The position numbers and the translations under genes were made by a program. The notes under the pieces are model-generated. The model worked only from the letters and a program-made list of their open reading frames with translations, was not told the DNA's origin and ran no database searches. From UBA6814 sp040753075 (GTDB lineage: Bacteria > Desulfobacterota > Desulfovibrionia > Desulfovibrionales > Desulfovibrionaceae), in assembly GCA_040753075.1 (NCBI GenBank), contig JBFMHA010000009.1, positions 21,268-85,267 of the forward strand: a DNA stretch of 64,000 nucleotides, in the 5' to 3' direction. Every line of letters begins with the position of its first letter. Position 1 is the stretch's first letter. This document shows positions 35,576 through 45,182 of this stretch, one piece after another.

Positions 35576-36747
35576 TCCGTGCCCTCGACCAGATGGACGT
35601 GGCCGGCAAGAAGCTCCTCGTCCGGGTGGACTTCAACGTCCCCCTCAAGGACGGGAAGATCACCGACGACAACCGCATCCGGGCCAGCCTGCCCACCATC
35701 GAATACGGGCTGAAGAACGGCGCGGCCCTGATCCTCTGCTCCCACCTGGGCAAGCCCAAGACCGGCCCGGACCCCAAGCTCTCCCTGGCCCCCTGCGCGG
35801 CCCGGCTCTCGGAGCTCATCGGCAGGCCGGTGCGGATGGCCCCGGCGGTCGTCGGCCCGGAGGTGGAGAAGCTGGCCGCGGCGCTCAAGCCGGGCGAGAT
35901 CCTGATGCTGGAGAACCTGCGCTTCGAAGCCGGGGAGACCAAGGGCGACGAGGCCCTGGGCCGCGCCCTGGCGGCCCTGGGCGACATCTACGTGGGCGAC
36001 GCCTTCGGCACGGCCCACCGGGCCCACGCCTCCATCGTGGCCGCGGCCCGGGCGGCCAAGGCCCGCTGCGCGGGCATGCTGCTCATCAAGGAATGGCAGT
36101 ACCTCGGGGAAAAGCTGGCCGACCCGGCCCGGCCCTTTGCCGCCATCTCCGGCGGGGCCAAGGTCTCCTCCAAGCTGGGCATCCTGAACAACCTGCTGGA
36201 CAAGGTGGACATCCTGGTGGTGGTGGGGGCCATGGCCAACACCTTCCTCCTGGCCCAGGGGCGCGGGGTGGGAACCTCCCTGGCCGAGCCCGAACTGGTC
36301 GAGGAGGCGAAGAAGGTCATGGCCGCGGCCAAGACCAAGAACGTGAACCTGGTCCTGCCCGTGGACTTCGTGCTGGGCTCCTCCCTGGAGGGCGGGGCCG
36401 AGGGCGTGGTGGCCGCCGACGCCATCCCCGGGGACAAGATGGTCCTGGACGTGGGGCCCAGGTCCCTGGAGGCCTTCGCCGCGGCGCTCGCCCCGGCCAA
36501 GACCGTGGTCTGGAACGGCCCAGCCGGGGCCTTCGAGAATCCGGCGTTCGCCGCGGGCTCCGTGGGCCTGGCCAAGGTGGTGGCCGGACTGGACGCCGTC
36601 ACCATCGCCGGCGGCGGCGACACCGGCGCGCAGCTCGCCGCCGCGGGCATGGCCGACAAGGTGAGCTTCATCTCCACCGGCGGCGGGGCCTTCCTGGAGC
36701 TCCTGGAAGGCAAGGACATGCCCGGCTTCACCGCGCTCAAGGACTGA
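35572..36747 (+). CDS. pgk: Phosphoglycerate kinase
   Basis: Glycolytic and gluconeogenic enzyme that moves a phosphate between 1,3-bisphosphoglycerate and ADP. The 391-residue protein has VRVDFNVPLKDGKITDDNRI near residue 16, the CSHLGKPK substrate loop, SGGAKVSSKLG, and GGGDTGAQLAAAG near the nucleotide site. GGAGAA lies five bases before the ATG, which overlaps the rimI stop as ATGA. tpiA follows after a structured 108-base gap. Confidence 0.97.
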   Translation: MIRALDQMDVAGKKLLVRVDFNVPLKDGKITDDNRIRASLPTIEYGLKNGAALILCSHLGKPKTGPDPKLSLAPCAARLSELIGRPVRMAPAVVGPEVEKLAAALKPGEILMLENLRFEAGETKGDEALGRALAALGDIYVGDAFGTAHRAHASIVAAARAAKARCAGMLLIKEWQYLGEKLADPARPFAAISGGAKVSSKLGILNNLLDKVDILVVVGAMANTFLLAQGRGVGTSLAEPELVEEAKKVMAAAKTKNVNLVLPVDFVLGSSLEGGAEGVVAADAIPGDKMVLDVGPRSLEAFAAALAPAKTVVWNGPAGAFENPAFAAGSVGLAKVVAGLDAVTIAGGGDTGAQLAAAGMADKVSFISTGGGAFLELLEGKDMPGFTALKD

Positions 36748-36750
36748 TGC

Positions 36751-36802
36751 CCGTCCGGAAAACGCCGCCAGGCGTTTCCCGGTACACCCATGTTCCGGAC
36801 GG
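36751..36802. repeat. Nested inverted repeats between pgk and tpiA
   Basis: A ten-base perfect arm pair, CCGTCCGGAA (36751-36760) with TTCCGGACGG (36793-36802), encloses a second hairpin AAACGCC/GGCGTTT (36760-36777). There is no T-run. It may stabilise or process the mRNA, or weaken readthrough into tpiA. Confidence 0.6.
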
Positions 36803-36855
36803 CCGCGGAACGGCCGCGCCGGCAACCCGCGCAGACGTGACATGAGGAATGCCGA

Positions 36856-37614
<759 letters not shown>

Positions 37615-37648
37615 CGCAGATAAGCAAGCCATCCCGAGGAGTTATCCC

Positions 37649-38068
37649 TTGACGACGTTGATCCTCACCTTGCACATCCTGGCCTGCCTCTTCCTCATCG
37701 TGCTCGTGCTCCTGCAGTCGGGCAAGGAGGGGATGGGGGTGATCTTCGGAGGCGGCTCCAGCACGGTCTTCGGCAGCTCCGGCGCGGGCGGCCTGCTGGT
37801 GAAGCTGACCTCGATCCTGGCCGCGGTGTTCCTGGTGACCTCCCTGGCCTACAACATCTTCTCCAACAAGCACGTGGAGAGGAAGTCCCTCATGGACGCC
37901 CCGCTGGGCGAGGTGGCCCCGGCCCCGGACAAGCCCGCGGCCCCGACCGGGGTGCAGATCGAAGAGCCCACGCAGGCGGCCGAGAAGTCCGCCTCCGGGG
38001 TCCAGATCGAGGAAAAGGCCCCGGCTCCGGCCGAGGCCCCGGCCCAGCCCGAAGGGGCCAAACAGTAG
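37649..38068 (+). CDS. secG: Preprotein translocase subunit SecG
   Basis: The small inner-membrane SecG subunit that helps SecYEG move proteins out of the cytosol. The 139-residue protein has two membrane helices, the LVLLQSGKEGMGVIFGGGSSTVFGSSGAG loop between them (residues about 23-50), and a long Pro/Ala/Glu-rich tail carrying VQIEE twice, which makes it longer than E. coli SecG. The start is TTG with CGAGGAG nine bases upstream. The tRNA-Leu gene begins six bases after the stop. Confidence 0.94.
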   Translation: MTTLILTLHILACLFLIVLVLLQSGKEGMGVIFGGGSSTVFGSSGAGGLLVKLTSILAAVFLVTSLAYNIFSNKHVERKSLMDAPLGEVAPAPDKPAAPTGVQIEEPTQAAEKSASGVQIEEKAPAPAEAPAQPEGAKQ

Positions 38069-38073
38069 ACGAT

Positions 38074-38160
38074 GCCGAAGTGGTGGAACTGGTAGACACG
38101 CTATCTTGAGGGGGTAGTGGGAGAAATCCCGTGGGGGTTCGAGTCCCCCCTTCGGCACCA
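38074..38160 (+). tRNA. tRNA-Leu (anticodon GAG), CCA encoded
   Basis: A complete 87-base cloverleaf. The acceptor stem is GCCGAAG with CTTCGGC, followed by discriminator A and encoded CCA. The D-loop has the AACTGGTAGAC pattern. The anticodon stem CTATC/GGTAG encloses TTGAGGG with anticodon GAG at 38108-38110. The variable arm is long, as for class II leucine tRNAs, and the T-arm is GGGGG-TTCGAGT-CCCCC. It directly follows secG and is ended by a strong terminator. Confidence 0.97.
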
Positions 38161-38170
38161 CCGCACTGCA

Positions 38171-38203
38171 GGGGGCCCGCCACACGGCGGGCCCCCTTTT
38201 TTT
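38171..38203 (+). terminator. Rho-independent terminator of the secG-tRNA-Leu unit
   Basis: An eleven-pair stem, GGGGGCCCGCC with GGCGGGCCCCC around ACAC, is followed by seven T residues. It ends the rimI-pgk-tpiA-secG-tRNA transcript. Confidence 0.92.
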
Positions 38204-38275
38204 GCCTGGCGAGGGAGGCCCGCCCGTTGCCTTGGACAAAAAAGTGTGGGAAAGCAACGGACCAGGTCCCTTGCC

Positions 38276-39349
38276 ATGAGCGATTCCACCACCCAAGCCG
38301 CCGGCTCGCGGCTGCTCCTCAATCTGGCCGCCGTGGTGGTGGTCGTGGCCGGGCTGCGGGCTGCGGCGGACCTGCTGGTGCCCGTCTTCCTGGCCGCCTT
38401 CCTGGCCGTGCTCTGCGCCCCGCCCATGTTCTGGATGATGCGGCGCAAGGTCCCGCAGGTGCTGGCCGTGCTGCTGGTGGCCGCGGGCATCTCCCTGGTG
38501 CTCCTGGCCGTGGCCGCCCTGGTGGGCTCCGCGGCCGCGGACTTCACCGCCTCCCTGCCCGAGTACAAGGCCCGGTTCTCGGCCCTGACCGGCGGCTTGC
38601 TTGACTGGCTGTCGGGCATGGGACTGCCGGCCTCGGCCCCGGCCCTGCGCGAAGCGCTGGACCCCGGCAAAGCCCTGTCGATGGTGGGCGGCATGCTGGG
38701 CGGACTGGGCAACGCCCTGGCCGACTTCATGCTCATCGTGCTCACCATCCTCTTCATCCTGTTCGAGGCCGCCAGCTTCCCGGCCAAGCTGCGACTGCTG
38801 GCCGGCAGCCGGGAGACCGAATCCCCGGGATTCCGCAAGGCCGCCCAGGACATCATCCGCTACATGGTCATCAAGTCCTGGGTCAGCCTGGCCACCGGCC
38901 TGGGCGTGGGCATTTGGCTGGCGGCGCAGGGGGTCAAGTACCCGGTGCTCTGGGCGGTGCTGGCCTTCTTCCTGAATTTCGTGCCCAACATCGGCTCCAT
39001 CATCGCCGCGGCGCCCGCGGTGCTGCTGGCCCTGGTGCAGCTCGGCGGCGGGGCGGCCCTGTGGGCGGCGGCAGGGTTCCTGCTGGTGAACGCGGTGATG
39101 GGCAACGTGGTGGAGCCCAAGGTCATGGGCAAGGGCCTGGGCCTGTCCACCCTGGTGGTGTTCCTCTCCCTGGTCTTCTGGGGCTGGGTGCTGGGGCCGG
39201 TGGGCATGTTCCTGTCCGTGCCCCTGACCATGGTGCTCAAGATCGGGCTGGAGAGCCGGGAGGACACCCGCTGGATAGCCGTGCTCCTGGGCTCGGAGCA
39301 CGGCCTGCCCCCGGCAGCGGACGTGGACGAGGCCAAGGACGCCGCATGA
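38276..39349 (+). CDS. AI-2E/PerM family inner-membrane permease
   Basis: A predicted inner-membrane transporter of the AI-2E exporter (PerM/TqsA) family with 357 residues and about eight spans in the usual 2+1+5 grouping. The family signature region is visible as ALLAFFLNFVPNIG-like AFFLNFVPNIGSIIAA near residue 233 and GNVVEPKVMGKGLGLS near 278. Substrates differ across the family, from autoinducer-2 to small cations, so none is assigned. Its stop overlaps the start of the SemiSWEET gene as ATGA. Confidence 0.87.
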   Translation: MSDSTTQAAGSRLLLNLAAVVVVVAGLRAAADLLVPVFLAAFLAVLCAPPMFWMMRRKVPQVLAVLLVAAGISLVLLAVAALVGSAAADFTASLPEYKARFSALTGGLLDWLSGMGLPASAPALREALDPGKALSMVGGMLGGLGNALADFMLIVLTILFILFEAASFPAKLRLLAGSRETESPGFRKAAQDIIRYMVIKSWVSLATGLGVGIWLAAQGVKYPVLWAVLAFFLNFVPNIGSIIAAAPAVLLALVQLGGGAALWAAAGFLLVNAVMGNVVEPKVMGKGLGLSTLVVFLSLVFWGWVLGPVGMFLSVPLTMVLKIGLESREDTRWIAVLLGSEHGLPPAADVDEAKDAA

Positions 39350-39600
39350 CATCCCCCCAGGTGGAGGCCATCGGCCTGGTGGCCGGATTCTGCACCACCC
39401 TGGCCTTCGTGCCCCAGGTGGTGAAGGCCTGGCGCACCCGCCGCACCCGGGACCTGTCCCTGGGCATGTACCTGGTCCTGGCCGCGGGCGTGGCCCTGTG
39501 GCTGGCCTACGGCCTGCTCATCGGTTCGGTGTCCGTGGTGGCGGCCAACGCCGCGACCCTGGTGCTGGTGGTCGTTGTCCTCAAGTTGCGCCACGGATGA
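39346..39600 (+). CDS. SemiSWEET-family sugar transporter
   Basis: An 84-residue, three-span membrane protein of the MtN3/SemiSWEET family, which works as a dimer to move sugars such as sucrose or glucose by facilitated diffusion. The PQ motif is seen in CTTLAFVPQVVKAWRTRRTRDLS near residues 15-37, followed by two more spans (VLAAGVALWLAYGLLIG and VSVVAANAATLVLVVVVL). It is translationally coupled to the PerM-type gene. The sugar substrate is not known. Confidence 0.86.
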   Translation: MTSPQVEAIGLVAGFCTTLAFVPQVVKAWRTRRTRDLSLGMYLVLAAGVALWLAYGLLIGSVSVVAANAATLVLVVVVLKLRHG

Positions 39601-39692
39601 ACGTGACGGCCCCCTGGGCCGGACTTTCCCTGCCAGCCGCGTCCCCGCGCTCCTGTCCCCCCATATCCTGATGGGACGCAAACCCCGTCGTC

Positions 39693-40529
39693 TCAGCCTG
39701 CCGGCTTCCGCTCCGGCGAGTCGCCGGGCCCGCCCGTGAACACCGACTGGCCGCAGTGGGGGCAGGTCCCCCAGTCGCTCCGCCGGCGCTGCATCCGGCT
39801 CGAGAACCCGGAACTCATGATCCCCGCGGGCAGGGCGAAGAACCCGATGCCCAGGATGGAGATGAAGGACCCTATGACCTTGCCCAGTCCGGTTACCGGA
39901 TACATGTCGCCGTATCCCACGGTGGAGAGGGTGGCCACTGCCCACCACATGGCCGCCGGAATGCTGGAAAAGACCCCGGGCTGGGCCTCGTTCTCCGCAA
40001 AATAGATGAGGTTGGAGCTGATGAGCAGCAGCACCAGGAGAAGGGACAAGGCGAGCACGAGCTGTTCCTTCTTCTCCTGCAGGACCTCCCCGAGCACCCT
40101 CACCGCGGCCGAGTATCGCGCGGCCTTGAAGATGCGGATCAGCCGCAGGGCGCGGAGGGAGATGAGGCTGAAAGGCAGGAAGGTCTCCATGTAGAACGGC
40201 AGGATGGCGCACAGGTCGATGAGCGCATAGGCCGAGAGCGCATAGCGCAGGCGGCCCTTCACCGCGCCGCTGAAGCGTCCGTCCTCCACGCAGGTCCACA
40301 GGCGGAGCACGTATTCCACGGTGAAGAAGTAGACGCAGTGGTATTCGATCTCGAAGAACACCCTCCGGTAGGGGGCGGACAGGGAGGGCACGGTCTCCAG
40401 GGCCAGGGCCGCGACGCTCGCCGCGATGAGCGCCAGGATGAACACATCCACGGCCCTGGACAGGACCTGGTGGCGTTCGGTGGCCGGCTCCAGGACATCG
40501 TGGAAGTATCTTCGGACCGTGCGGAGCAT
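39693..40529 (-). CDS. Voltage-gated potassium channel (Kv-like) with C-terminal zinc-ribbon half
   Basis: A 278-residue six-span potassium channel. S1 starts near residue 25, an S4-like helix with regularly spaced arginines (LRALRLIRIFKAARYS) lies near 123-138, and the selectivity filter TVGYGDMYP follows near 208. The short cytoplasmic tail ends in CPHCG (near residues 258-262), half of a zinc-ribbon motif; four such tails could meet in the tetramer. It is a single gene on the minus strand, separated from lysA by about 190 bases that contain only the lysA terminator. Confidence 0.9.
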   Translation of the reverse strand: MLRTVRRYFHDVLEPATERHQVLSRAVDVFILALIAASVAALALETVPSLSAPYRRVFFEIEYHCVYFFTVEYVLRLWTCVEDGRFSGAVKGRLRYALSAYALIDLCAILPFYMETFLPFSLISLRALRLIRIFKAARYSAAVRVLGEVLQEKKEQLVLALSLLLVLLLISSNLIYFAENEAQPGVFSSIPAAMWWAVATLSTVGYGDMYPVTGLGKVIGSFISILGIGFFALPAGIMSSGFSSRMQRRRSDWGTCPHCGQSVFTGGPGDSPERKPAG

Positions 40530-40670
40530 GGCGCGCCTCCCCGGATAGCGTGAAGCCGACGGGATGCCGGACGAAGACCCTTGCCTCCCGTTTCTACCCC
40601 TCCTGCGCTCAATTTGTCGAGGTCAGGGCCGAATCTCCCGATGCCCCTGTCCCGCGCCGCTCTTTCGCGC

Positions 40671-40702
40671 AAAAAAAAGCCCCGGACCTTTCGGACCGGG
40701 GC
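40671..40702 (-). terminator. Rho-independent terminator of lysA
   Basis: On the minus strand GCCCCGG pairs with CCGGGGC, with an inner CC-GAAA-GG, followed by eight T residues. It ends the unit that includes lysA. Confidence 0.87.
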
Positions 40703-40723
40703 CTCTTCGCAGCCGTCACTGCC

Positions 40724-41971
40724 TTACAGCGCGTCCTTCTCCAGGGCGATCAGGTCTTCGTAGGTCTCGCGGCGGCGGATGAGCCGGGCCACGCCGCCGT
40801 CCACCAGCACCTCCGCGGCGCGGGGCCGGGAGTTGTACTGGGAGCTCATGACGAATCCGTAGGCCCCGGCCGAGAACGCGGCCAGAAGCTCGCCGGACTC
40901 CACCCTGGGCAGGGCCCGGTCCCGGGCCAGGAAGTCCGAGGACTCGCAGACGGGACCCACCACGTCCACGGTGATGGGCTCGCGCCCCTTTTCCTGCACC
41001 TCGGCCATGCGGTGGTACGAGCCGTAGAGCGAAGGCCGCACCAGGTCGTTCATGGCCGCGTCCACGATGACGAAGTGCTTGCTCGGGGTGTCCTTGGTGT
41101 AGACCACCCGGGTCACCAGGATGCCGGCGTTGCCCACGATGACCCGACCCGGCTCCAGGATCAGGGTGAGGCCAGAGTCCTTGGTCCGGTCCACCAGGGC
41201 CTGGCCGAACTCGGTGGGGTGGGGCGGCTCCTCCTCGTCGTACCTGATGCCCAGTCCGCCGCCCAGGTCCAGGTAGCGGATGGGCAGGCCCATGTCCTTG
41301 AGCCTGGCGTGGAAGGCCATGATCTTGTCCAGGGCCTCCAGGAAGGGATCCAGGCTGGTGAGCTGGGACCCGATGTGGCAGTCCATGCCCACGGCCTCCA
41401 CCGCCGACATCTCCTTGGCCCGGGCGTAGGCCGCCAGGGAGGCGTCCATGTCCAGCCCGAACTTGTTCTTCTTCATGCCCGTGGAGATGTAGGGATGGGT
41501 CTTGGGGTCCACGTCCGGGTTGATGCGCAGGGAGATGCGGGCCACCTTGCCCATGGACGAGGCGATCTCGTTGATCCGCTCCAGTTCGGCCAGGGACTCC
41601 ACGTTGAACATGAGGATGTCCGCCTCCAGGGCCTGGCGGATCTCCTCGGGCCGCTTGCCCACCCCGGAGTACACGATGCGCTCCGGGGCCACGCCCGCGG
41701 TCAGGGCCCGGTGCAGTTCGCCGCCGGACACGATGTCCATGCCCGCGCCCAGCCCGGCAAGATGCTTGAGGACGGACAGGTTGGAGCAGGCCTTGACCGA
41801 GAAGCAGGTGAGGTGCCGGGCCGCGGCGAAGGCCGAATCGTAGGCCGCGAAGTGCCGGGTGAGGGTGGCTGCGGAATACACGTACAGGGGCGTGCCGAAG
41901 CGCTCGGCCAGGTCGGTCACGGCCACGTCTTCGGCAAAGAGCTGGCCGCCGCGGTGCTCGAAATGGTGCAT
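40724..41971 (-). CDS. lysA: Diaminopimelate decarboxylase
   Basis: Decarboxylates meso-diaminopimelate to lysine. The 415-residue PLP enzyme has its lysine K60 in CFSVKACSN, HIGSQL near 192, the glycine loop DLGGGLGIRYDEE near 233, EPGRVIVGNAG near 271 and the conserved cysteine in GPVCESSD near 341. ATG at 41971 follows GGAGAG. A lipoprotein gene lies eight bases upstream and mutS before that. The dapL gene for the same pathway is elsewhere in this window (51653). Confidence 0.96.
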   Translation of the reverse strand: MHHFEHRGGQLFAEDVAVTDLAERFGTPLYVYSAATLTRHFAAYDSAFAAARHLTCFSVKACSNLSVLKHLAGLGAGMDIVSGGELHRALTAGVAPERIVYSGVGKRPEEIRQALEADILMFNVESLAELERINEIASSMGKVARISLRINPDVDPKTHPYISTGMKKNKFGLDMDASLAAYARAKEMSAVEAVGMDCHIGSQLTSLDPFLEALDKIMAFHARLKDMGLPIRYLDLGGGLGIRYDEEEPPHPTEFGQALVDRTKDSGLTLILEPGRVIVGNAGILVTRVVYTKDTPSKHFVIVDAAMNDLVRPSLYGSYHRMAEVQEKGREPITVDVVGPVCESSDFLARDRALPRVESGELLAAFSAGAYGFVMSSQYNSRPRAAEVLVDGGVARLIRRRETYEDLIALEKDAL

Positions 41972-41979
41972 GGTCTCTC

Positions 41980-42435
41980 CTATGGCGTTGATCCGCCCGG
42001 CGGGACCACATGGTCCTGGCCCACGGCCGGGGGCAGGGTGCGGTAGACGTTGTAGGCCAGCAGCCGCCAGCGCACGCCCGCGGCCTGGTCCAGGCCGCAG
42101 GCCCTCAGGAGCAGGCGGCCGGTGTCCGGGTCCATGACGAACCCCGGACCGCCGGGCCGGAACTCCATCTGCCGGACGGGCTGGAACGGGCAGCCCGGAC
42201 AGTCGGCCGGGGCCAGCTCCAGCACCAGGCGCTCCAGGTTGCCGGGCTTGCCGGTAAGGACCGCGCTCACGCCCAGGCAGGCATTGCTCCAGCCCGCCGC
42301 CTCCTGGGTCAGGGCGATGGCCTCGCCCTTGGCGTCGGGCTTGGGCCAGGCCTTCTTGCCGCAGCCGACAGACAGCGCCAGGAGGCTGCATATGACAAAA
42401 AAAGCCACGCAGGACAACGGTTTTCTCTGCATCAT
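41980..42435 (-). CDS. Small lipoprotein of unknown function
   Basis: A 151-residue predicted lipoprotein: MMQRK, a hydrophobic run, then LSVGC as lipobox with cysteine near residue 25. The mature part is short, with a CPGCPF motif and the segment GFVMDPDTGRLLLRACG. I do not recognise a family. Its start overlaps the mutS stop, and it ends eight bases before lysA, so it is cotranscribed and probably cotranslated with both. An LptM-like short lipoprotein often precedes lysA in enterobacteria, but this protein is much longer and not obviously related. Confidence 0.72.
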   Translation of the reverse strand: MMQRKPLSCVAFFVICSLLALSVGCGKKAWPKPDAKGEAIALTQEAAGWSNACLGVSAVLTGKPGNLERLVLELAPADCPGCPFQPVRQMEFRPGGPGFVMDPDTGRLLLRACGLDQAAGVRWRLLAYNVYRTLPPAVGQDHVVPPGGSTP

Positions 42436-45158
42436 TCCTCCGTGTCCCCGGCCTTCCGGACCGGCTCCACGCCGGCCTGGGCCAGGGTCTGGCGCGCTGT
42501 CGCGGCCAGGCTGCGCCAGCGGTGCAGGAAGGTGAGGGCCTCGATGGGCGGCAGCCGGTCCATGTCCAGGCCGGCCAGATCGTCCAGGAAGGCCAGAAGC
42601 TCGACCGGCATGTCCCCGGCCGGGGCCGGGGCGGGCGGGGTCATGCCCGGGAGCAGGGACTGGCCCGCCTCCCGGAGCGCCGGTTCGGCCGGCCGGGCGC
42701 GGCGGGCCTTGCTCTCCAGTCCGGCCAGGATCTCCTTGGCCCGCTGCACCACCGGCCGGGGCACCCCGGCCAGCCGGGCCACCTCGATGCCGTAACTGCG
42801 GTCCGAGGGGCCGGGGATGAGCCGGCGCAGGAACACGATGTCCCCCCGGAACTCCTTGACCGCGATGTTCACGTTGGCCACCCCGGGGATCTGGCCCTCC
42901 AGGGCGGTGAGCTCGTGGTAGTGGGTGGCGAACAGGGTGCGCACCCCGGCCCCCTCCCGGCCGCCCCCCGATCCTCCCAGGGACGCCAGGGACTCCACCA
43001 CGGCCCAGGCCAGGGCCAGGCCGTCGAAGGTGGAGGTCCCCCGGCCTATCTCGTCCAGGATCACCAGGCTGCGCGGGGTGGCCTGGCGCAGGATGCGGGC
43101 GGTCTCGGCCATCTCCACCATGAAGGTGCTGCGGCCCATGGCCAGGTTGTCCGAGGCTCCCACCCGGGAGAAGATGCGGTCCACCAGGCCCAGGCGGGCG
43201 TGGTCCGCGGGCACGTAGGAGCCGATCTGGGCCAGGATGGCCAGGAGCGCGGACTGGCGCAGCACCGTGGACTTGCCCGCCATGTTGGGTCCGGTGACCA
43301 GGAGGATGCGCCTGTCTTCCGTGAGGGAGAGATCGTTGGGGATATAGTCCGCCGCGCCCTGCACAGCCTCCACCACCGGGTGCCGGCCGCCCCGCACCCG
43401 CACCTCCAGGCCGGGGTGCAGTTCGGGCCGGGTCCAGCCGTGCCTGCGCGCAGCCGTGGCCAGGCCCTGCCAGCAGTCCAGGGCGGCCAGTCGCTCGGCC
43501 ATGTCCGCCAGGCGGTGGCGCTCCGCGGCCAGGCCCTGGCGCAACTCGACAAAAAGCTTGTATTCCAGATCCTTGCGCCGATCCGACGCGGAGAGGAGCT
43601 TGTCCTCCAACTCCTTGAGCCGCGGAGTCACGAACCGCTCGCAGTTGACCAGGGTCTGGCGGCGCTCGAAATGGGCCGGGGCCTTGTCCGCCAAGGCCTT
43701 GGACATCTCGAAATAGTAGCCGAAGACCTTGTTGAAGCCCAGGCGGAGCTTGTCCAGGCCGGAATCCCGCTGCTCCTGGGCCAGGAGCTCCTTCACCCTG
43801 GCCTCGCCGTGCTCGGTGAGCCCCATGAGCTCGTCCAGTTCGGGGAGCCAGCCGGCCTTGAACAGCCCGCCTTCGGTGAGCACCGGCGGCGGCGAGTCGG
43901 CCAGGGCCCGGGACAGCCGGTCGGCGTGGTCCTGCATCCCGTCCCAGCCGTGCAGCAGGGACCCCAGGGCCGCGGGCAGGCGGTCGGGCAGGGTCTCGAA
44001 CAGGGCCGGGATGCGGGGCAGGGCCAGCAGGCTGCCGCGCAGGGCCAAAAGATCCCGGGGCATGGCCCGGCCGAGCACGATGCGGGTGGCGAGGCGGTCC
44101 AGGTCGTAGACCTTTACGAGCTCCGCGCGCAGGGCCTCGCGCAGGCCGTCGTGCTCGAACAGGAAGGCCACCGCCTCCTGGGTCTTCTCGATGGGGGCCA
44201 GGTCCTTCCAGGGATTCTTGAGTCGTTCGGCCAGGAGCCGGCCGCCCATGGGCGTGGCGGTGTGGTCCAGCACGGCCCAGAGGGTTCCCTTGCCCCGGCC
44301 GCCGTCCAGGCGGCGGAACAGCTCCAGGTTGCGCTCGGTGACTTCGTCCAGGAGCAGGTGGCGGGAGAGGTTCAGGGGCCGGAAGGGGGCCAGGTGGCCG
44401 ACATCCTGCATCTGGGTCTGGGACACGTAGGCGAGCAGGGCGCCGCAGGCCCGGACCAGCTGGGGCTTGTCCGCCAGGTCCAGGGACGCCAGGTCGGCCA
44501 CGCCCTGGGCGGCCAGCAGGCGGTCCCGGGCCGGGGCCGGGTCGAAATGGGGGCGCAGGGGGAGGCGGGTCAGGTGCATCCGGCCGTCGCCCAGGCCCCG
44601 GGGCGGCTCCTGGCCCTCGGGCAGGAGCAGTTCGCTGGGCCCGACCTTCTCCAGCCATTGCCAGAGCAGGTCCGCATCCCGGGCGGCCAGGCCGCTCCAG
44701 TCGCCGGTGGAGTAATCCAGCCAGGCCAGGCCGCCGGCGGAGGCCTCGGCGTCGAAGAGCAGGGCGGCCAGGAAGTTGTGGGCCTTGGCCGGGAGGTTGG
44801 CGTCCTCCACCACCGTGCCCGGGGTGAGCACCCGGGTCACGGCCCGCTTGACCAGCCCCTTGGCCTGCCGGGGGTCCTCCACCTGGTCGCAGATGGCCAC
44901 CTTGTGGCCGCGGCGCAGGAGCTTGGCCAGATAGCCTTCGGCCGCGTGGTGGGGCACCCCGCACATGGGCACCGGGCTGGCCGCGTCCGGGTTGCGCGAG
45001 GTGAGGGCGATGGACAGCTCCCGGGCCGCCACCTCGGCGTCCTCGAAGAAGAGTTCGTAGAAGTCGCCCATGCGGTAGAAGAGCAGCGCGCCCGGATGGT
45101 CCTGCTTGATGCGCAGGTACTGCTCGAGCATGGGGGTGAGCTTGGGGGTCTGGCGCAC
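42432..45158 (-). CDS. mutS: DNA mismatch repair protein MutS
   Basis: MutS recognises mismatches and starts repair with MutL. The 908-residue protein opens with TPMLEQYLRIK and the mismatch-binding FYRMGDFYELFFEDA (Phe-x-Glu), and has the ATPase VTGPNMAGKSTVLRQ near residue 620, the DEIGRGTSTFDGLALAWA Walker B region and the TLFATHYHELT segment. Start is GTG at 45158. It is somewhat longer than E. coli MutS. A LapB-like gene lies 24 bases upstream, and downstream a lipoprotein gene overlaps its stop. Confidence 0.97.
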   Translation of the reverse strand: MRQTPKLTPMLEQYLRIKQDHPGALLFYRMGDFYELFFEDAEVAARELSIALTSRNPDAASPVPMCGVPHHAAEGYLAKLLRRGHKVAICDQVEDPRQAKGLVKRAVTRVLTPGTVVEDANLPAKAHNFLAALLFDAEASAGGLAWLDYSTGDWSGLAARDADLLWQWLEKVGPSELLLPEGQEPPRGLGDGRMHLTRLPLRPHFDPAPARDRLLAAQGVADLASLDLADKPQLVRACGALLAYVSQTQMQDVGHLAPFRPLNLSRHLLLDEVTERNLELFRRLDGGRGKGTLWAVLDHTATPMGGRLLAERLKNPWKDLAPIEKTQEAVAFLFEHDGLREALRAELVKVYDLDRLATRIVLGRAMPRDLLALRGSLLALPRIPALFETLPDRLPAALGSLLHGWDGMQDHADRLSRALADSPPPVLTEGGLFKAGWLPELDELMGLTEHGEARVKELLAQEQRDSGLDKLRLGFNKVFGYYFEMSKALADKAPAHFERRQTLVNCERFVTPRLKELEDKLLSASDRRKDLEYKLFVELRQGLAAERHRLADMAERLAALDCWQGLATAARRHGWTRPELHPGLEVRVRGGRHPVVEAVQGAADYIPNDLSLTEDRRILLVTGPNMAGKSTVLRQSALLAILAQIGSYVPADHARLGLVDRIFSRVGASDNLAMGRSTFMVEMAETARILRQATPRSLVILDEIGRGTSTFDGLALAWAVVESLASLGGSGGGREGAGVRTLFATHYHELTALEGQIPGVANVNIAVKEFRGDIVFLRRLIPGPSDRSYGIEVARLAGVPRPVVQRAKEILAGLESKARRARPAEPALREAGQSLLPGMTPPAPAPAGDMPVELLAFLDDLAGLDMDRLPPIEALTFLHRWRSLAATARQTLAQAGVEPVRKAGDTEE

Positions 45159-45182
45159 GGCGCTTGGGGGCCCGGTGGCGGG

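Noticed and set aside
38117..38275. Upstream extension of the AI-2E permease frame
   Set aside because: It would run through the tRNA-Leu gene and its terminator.
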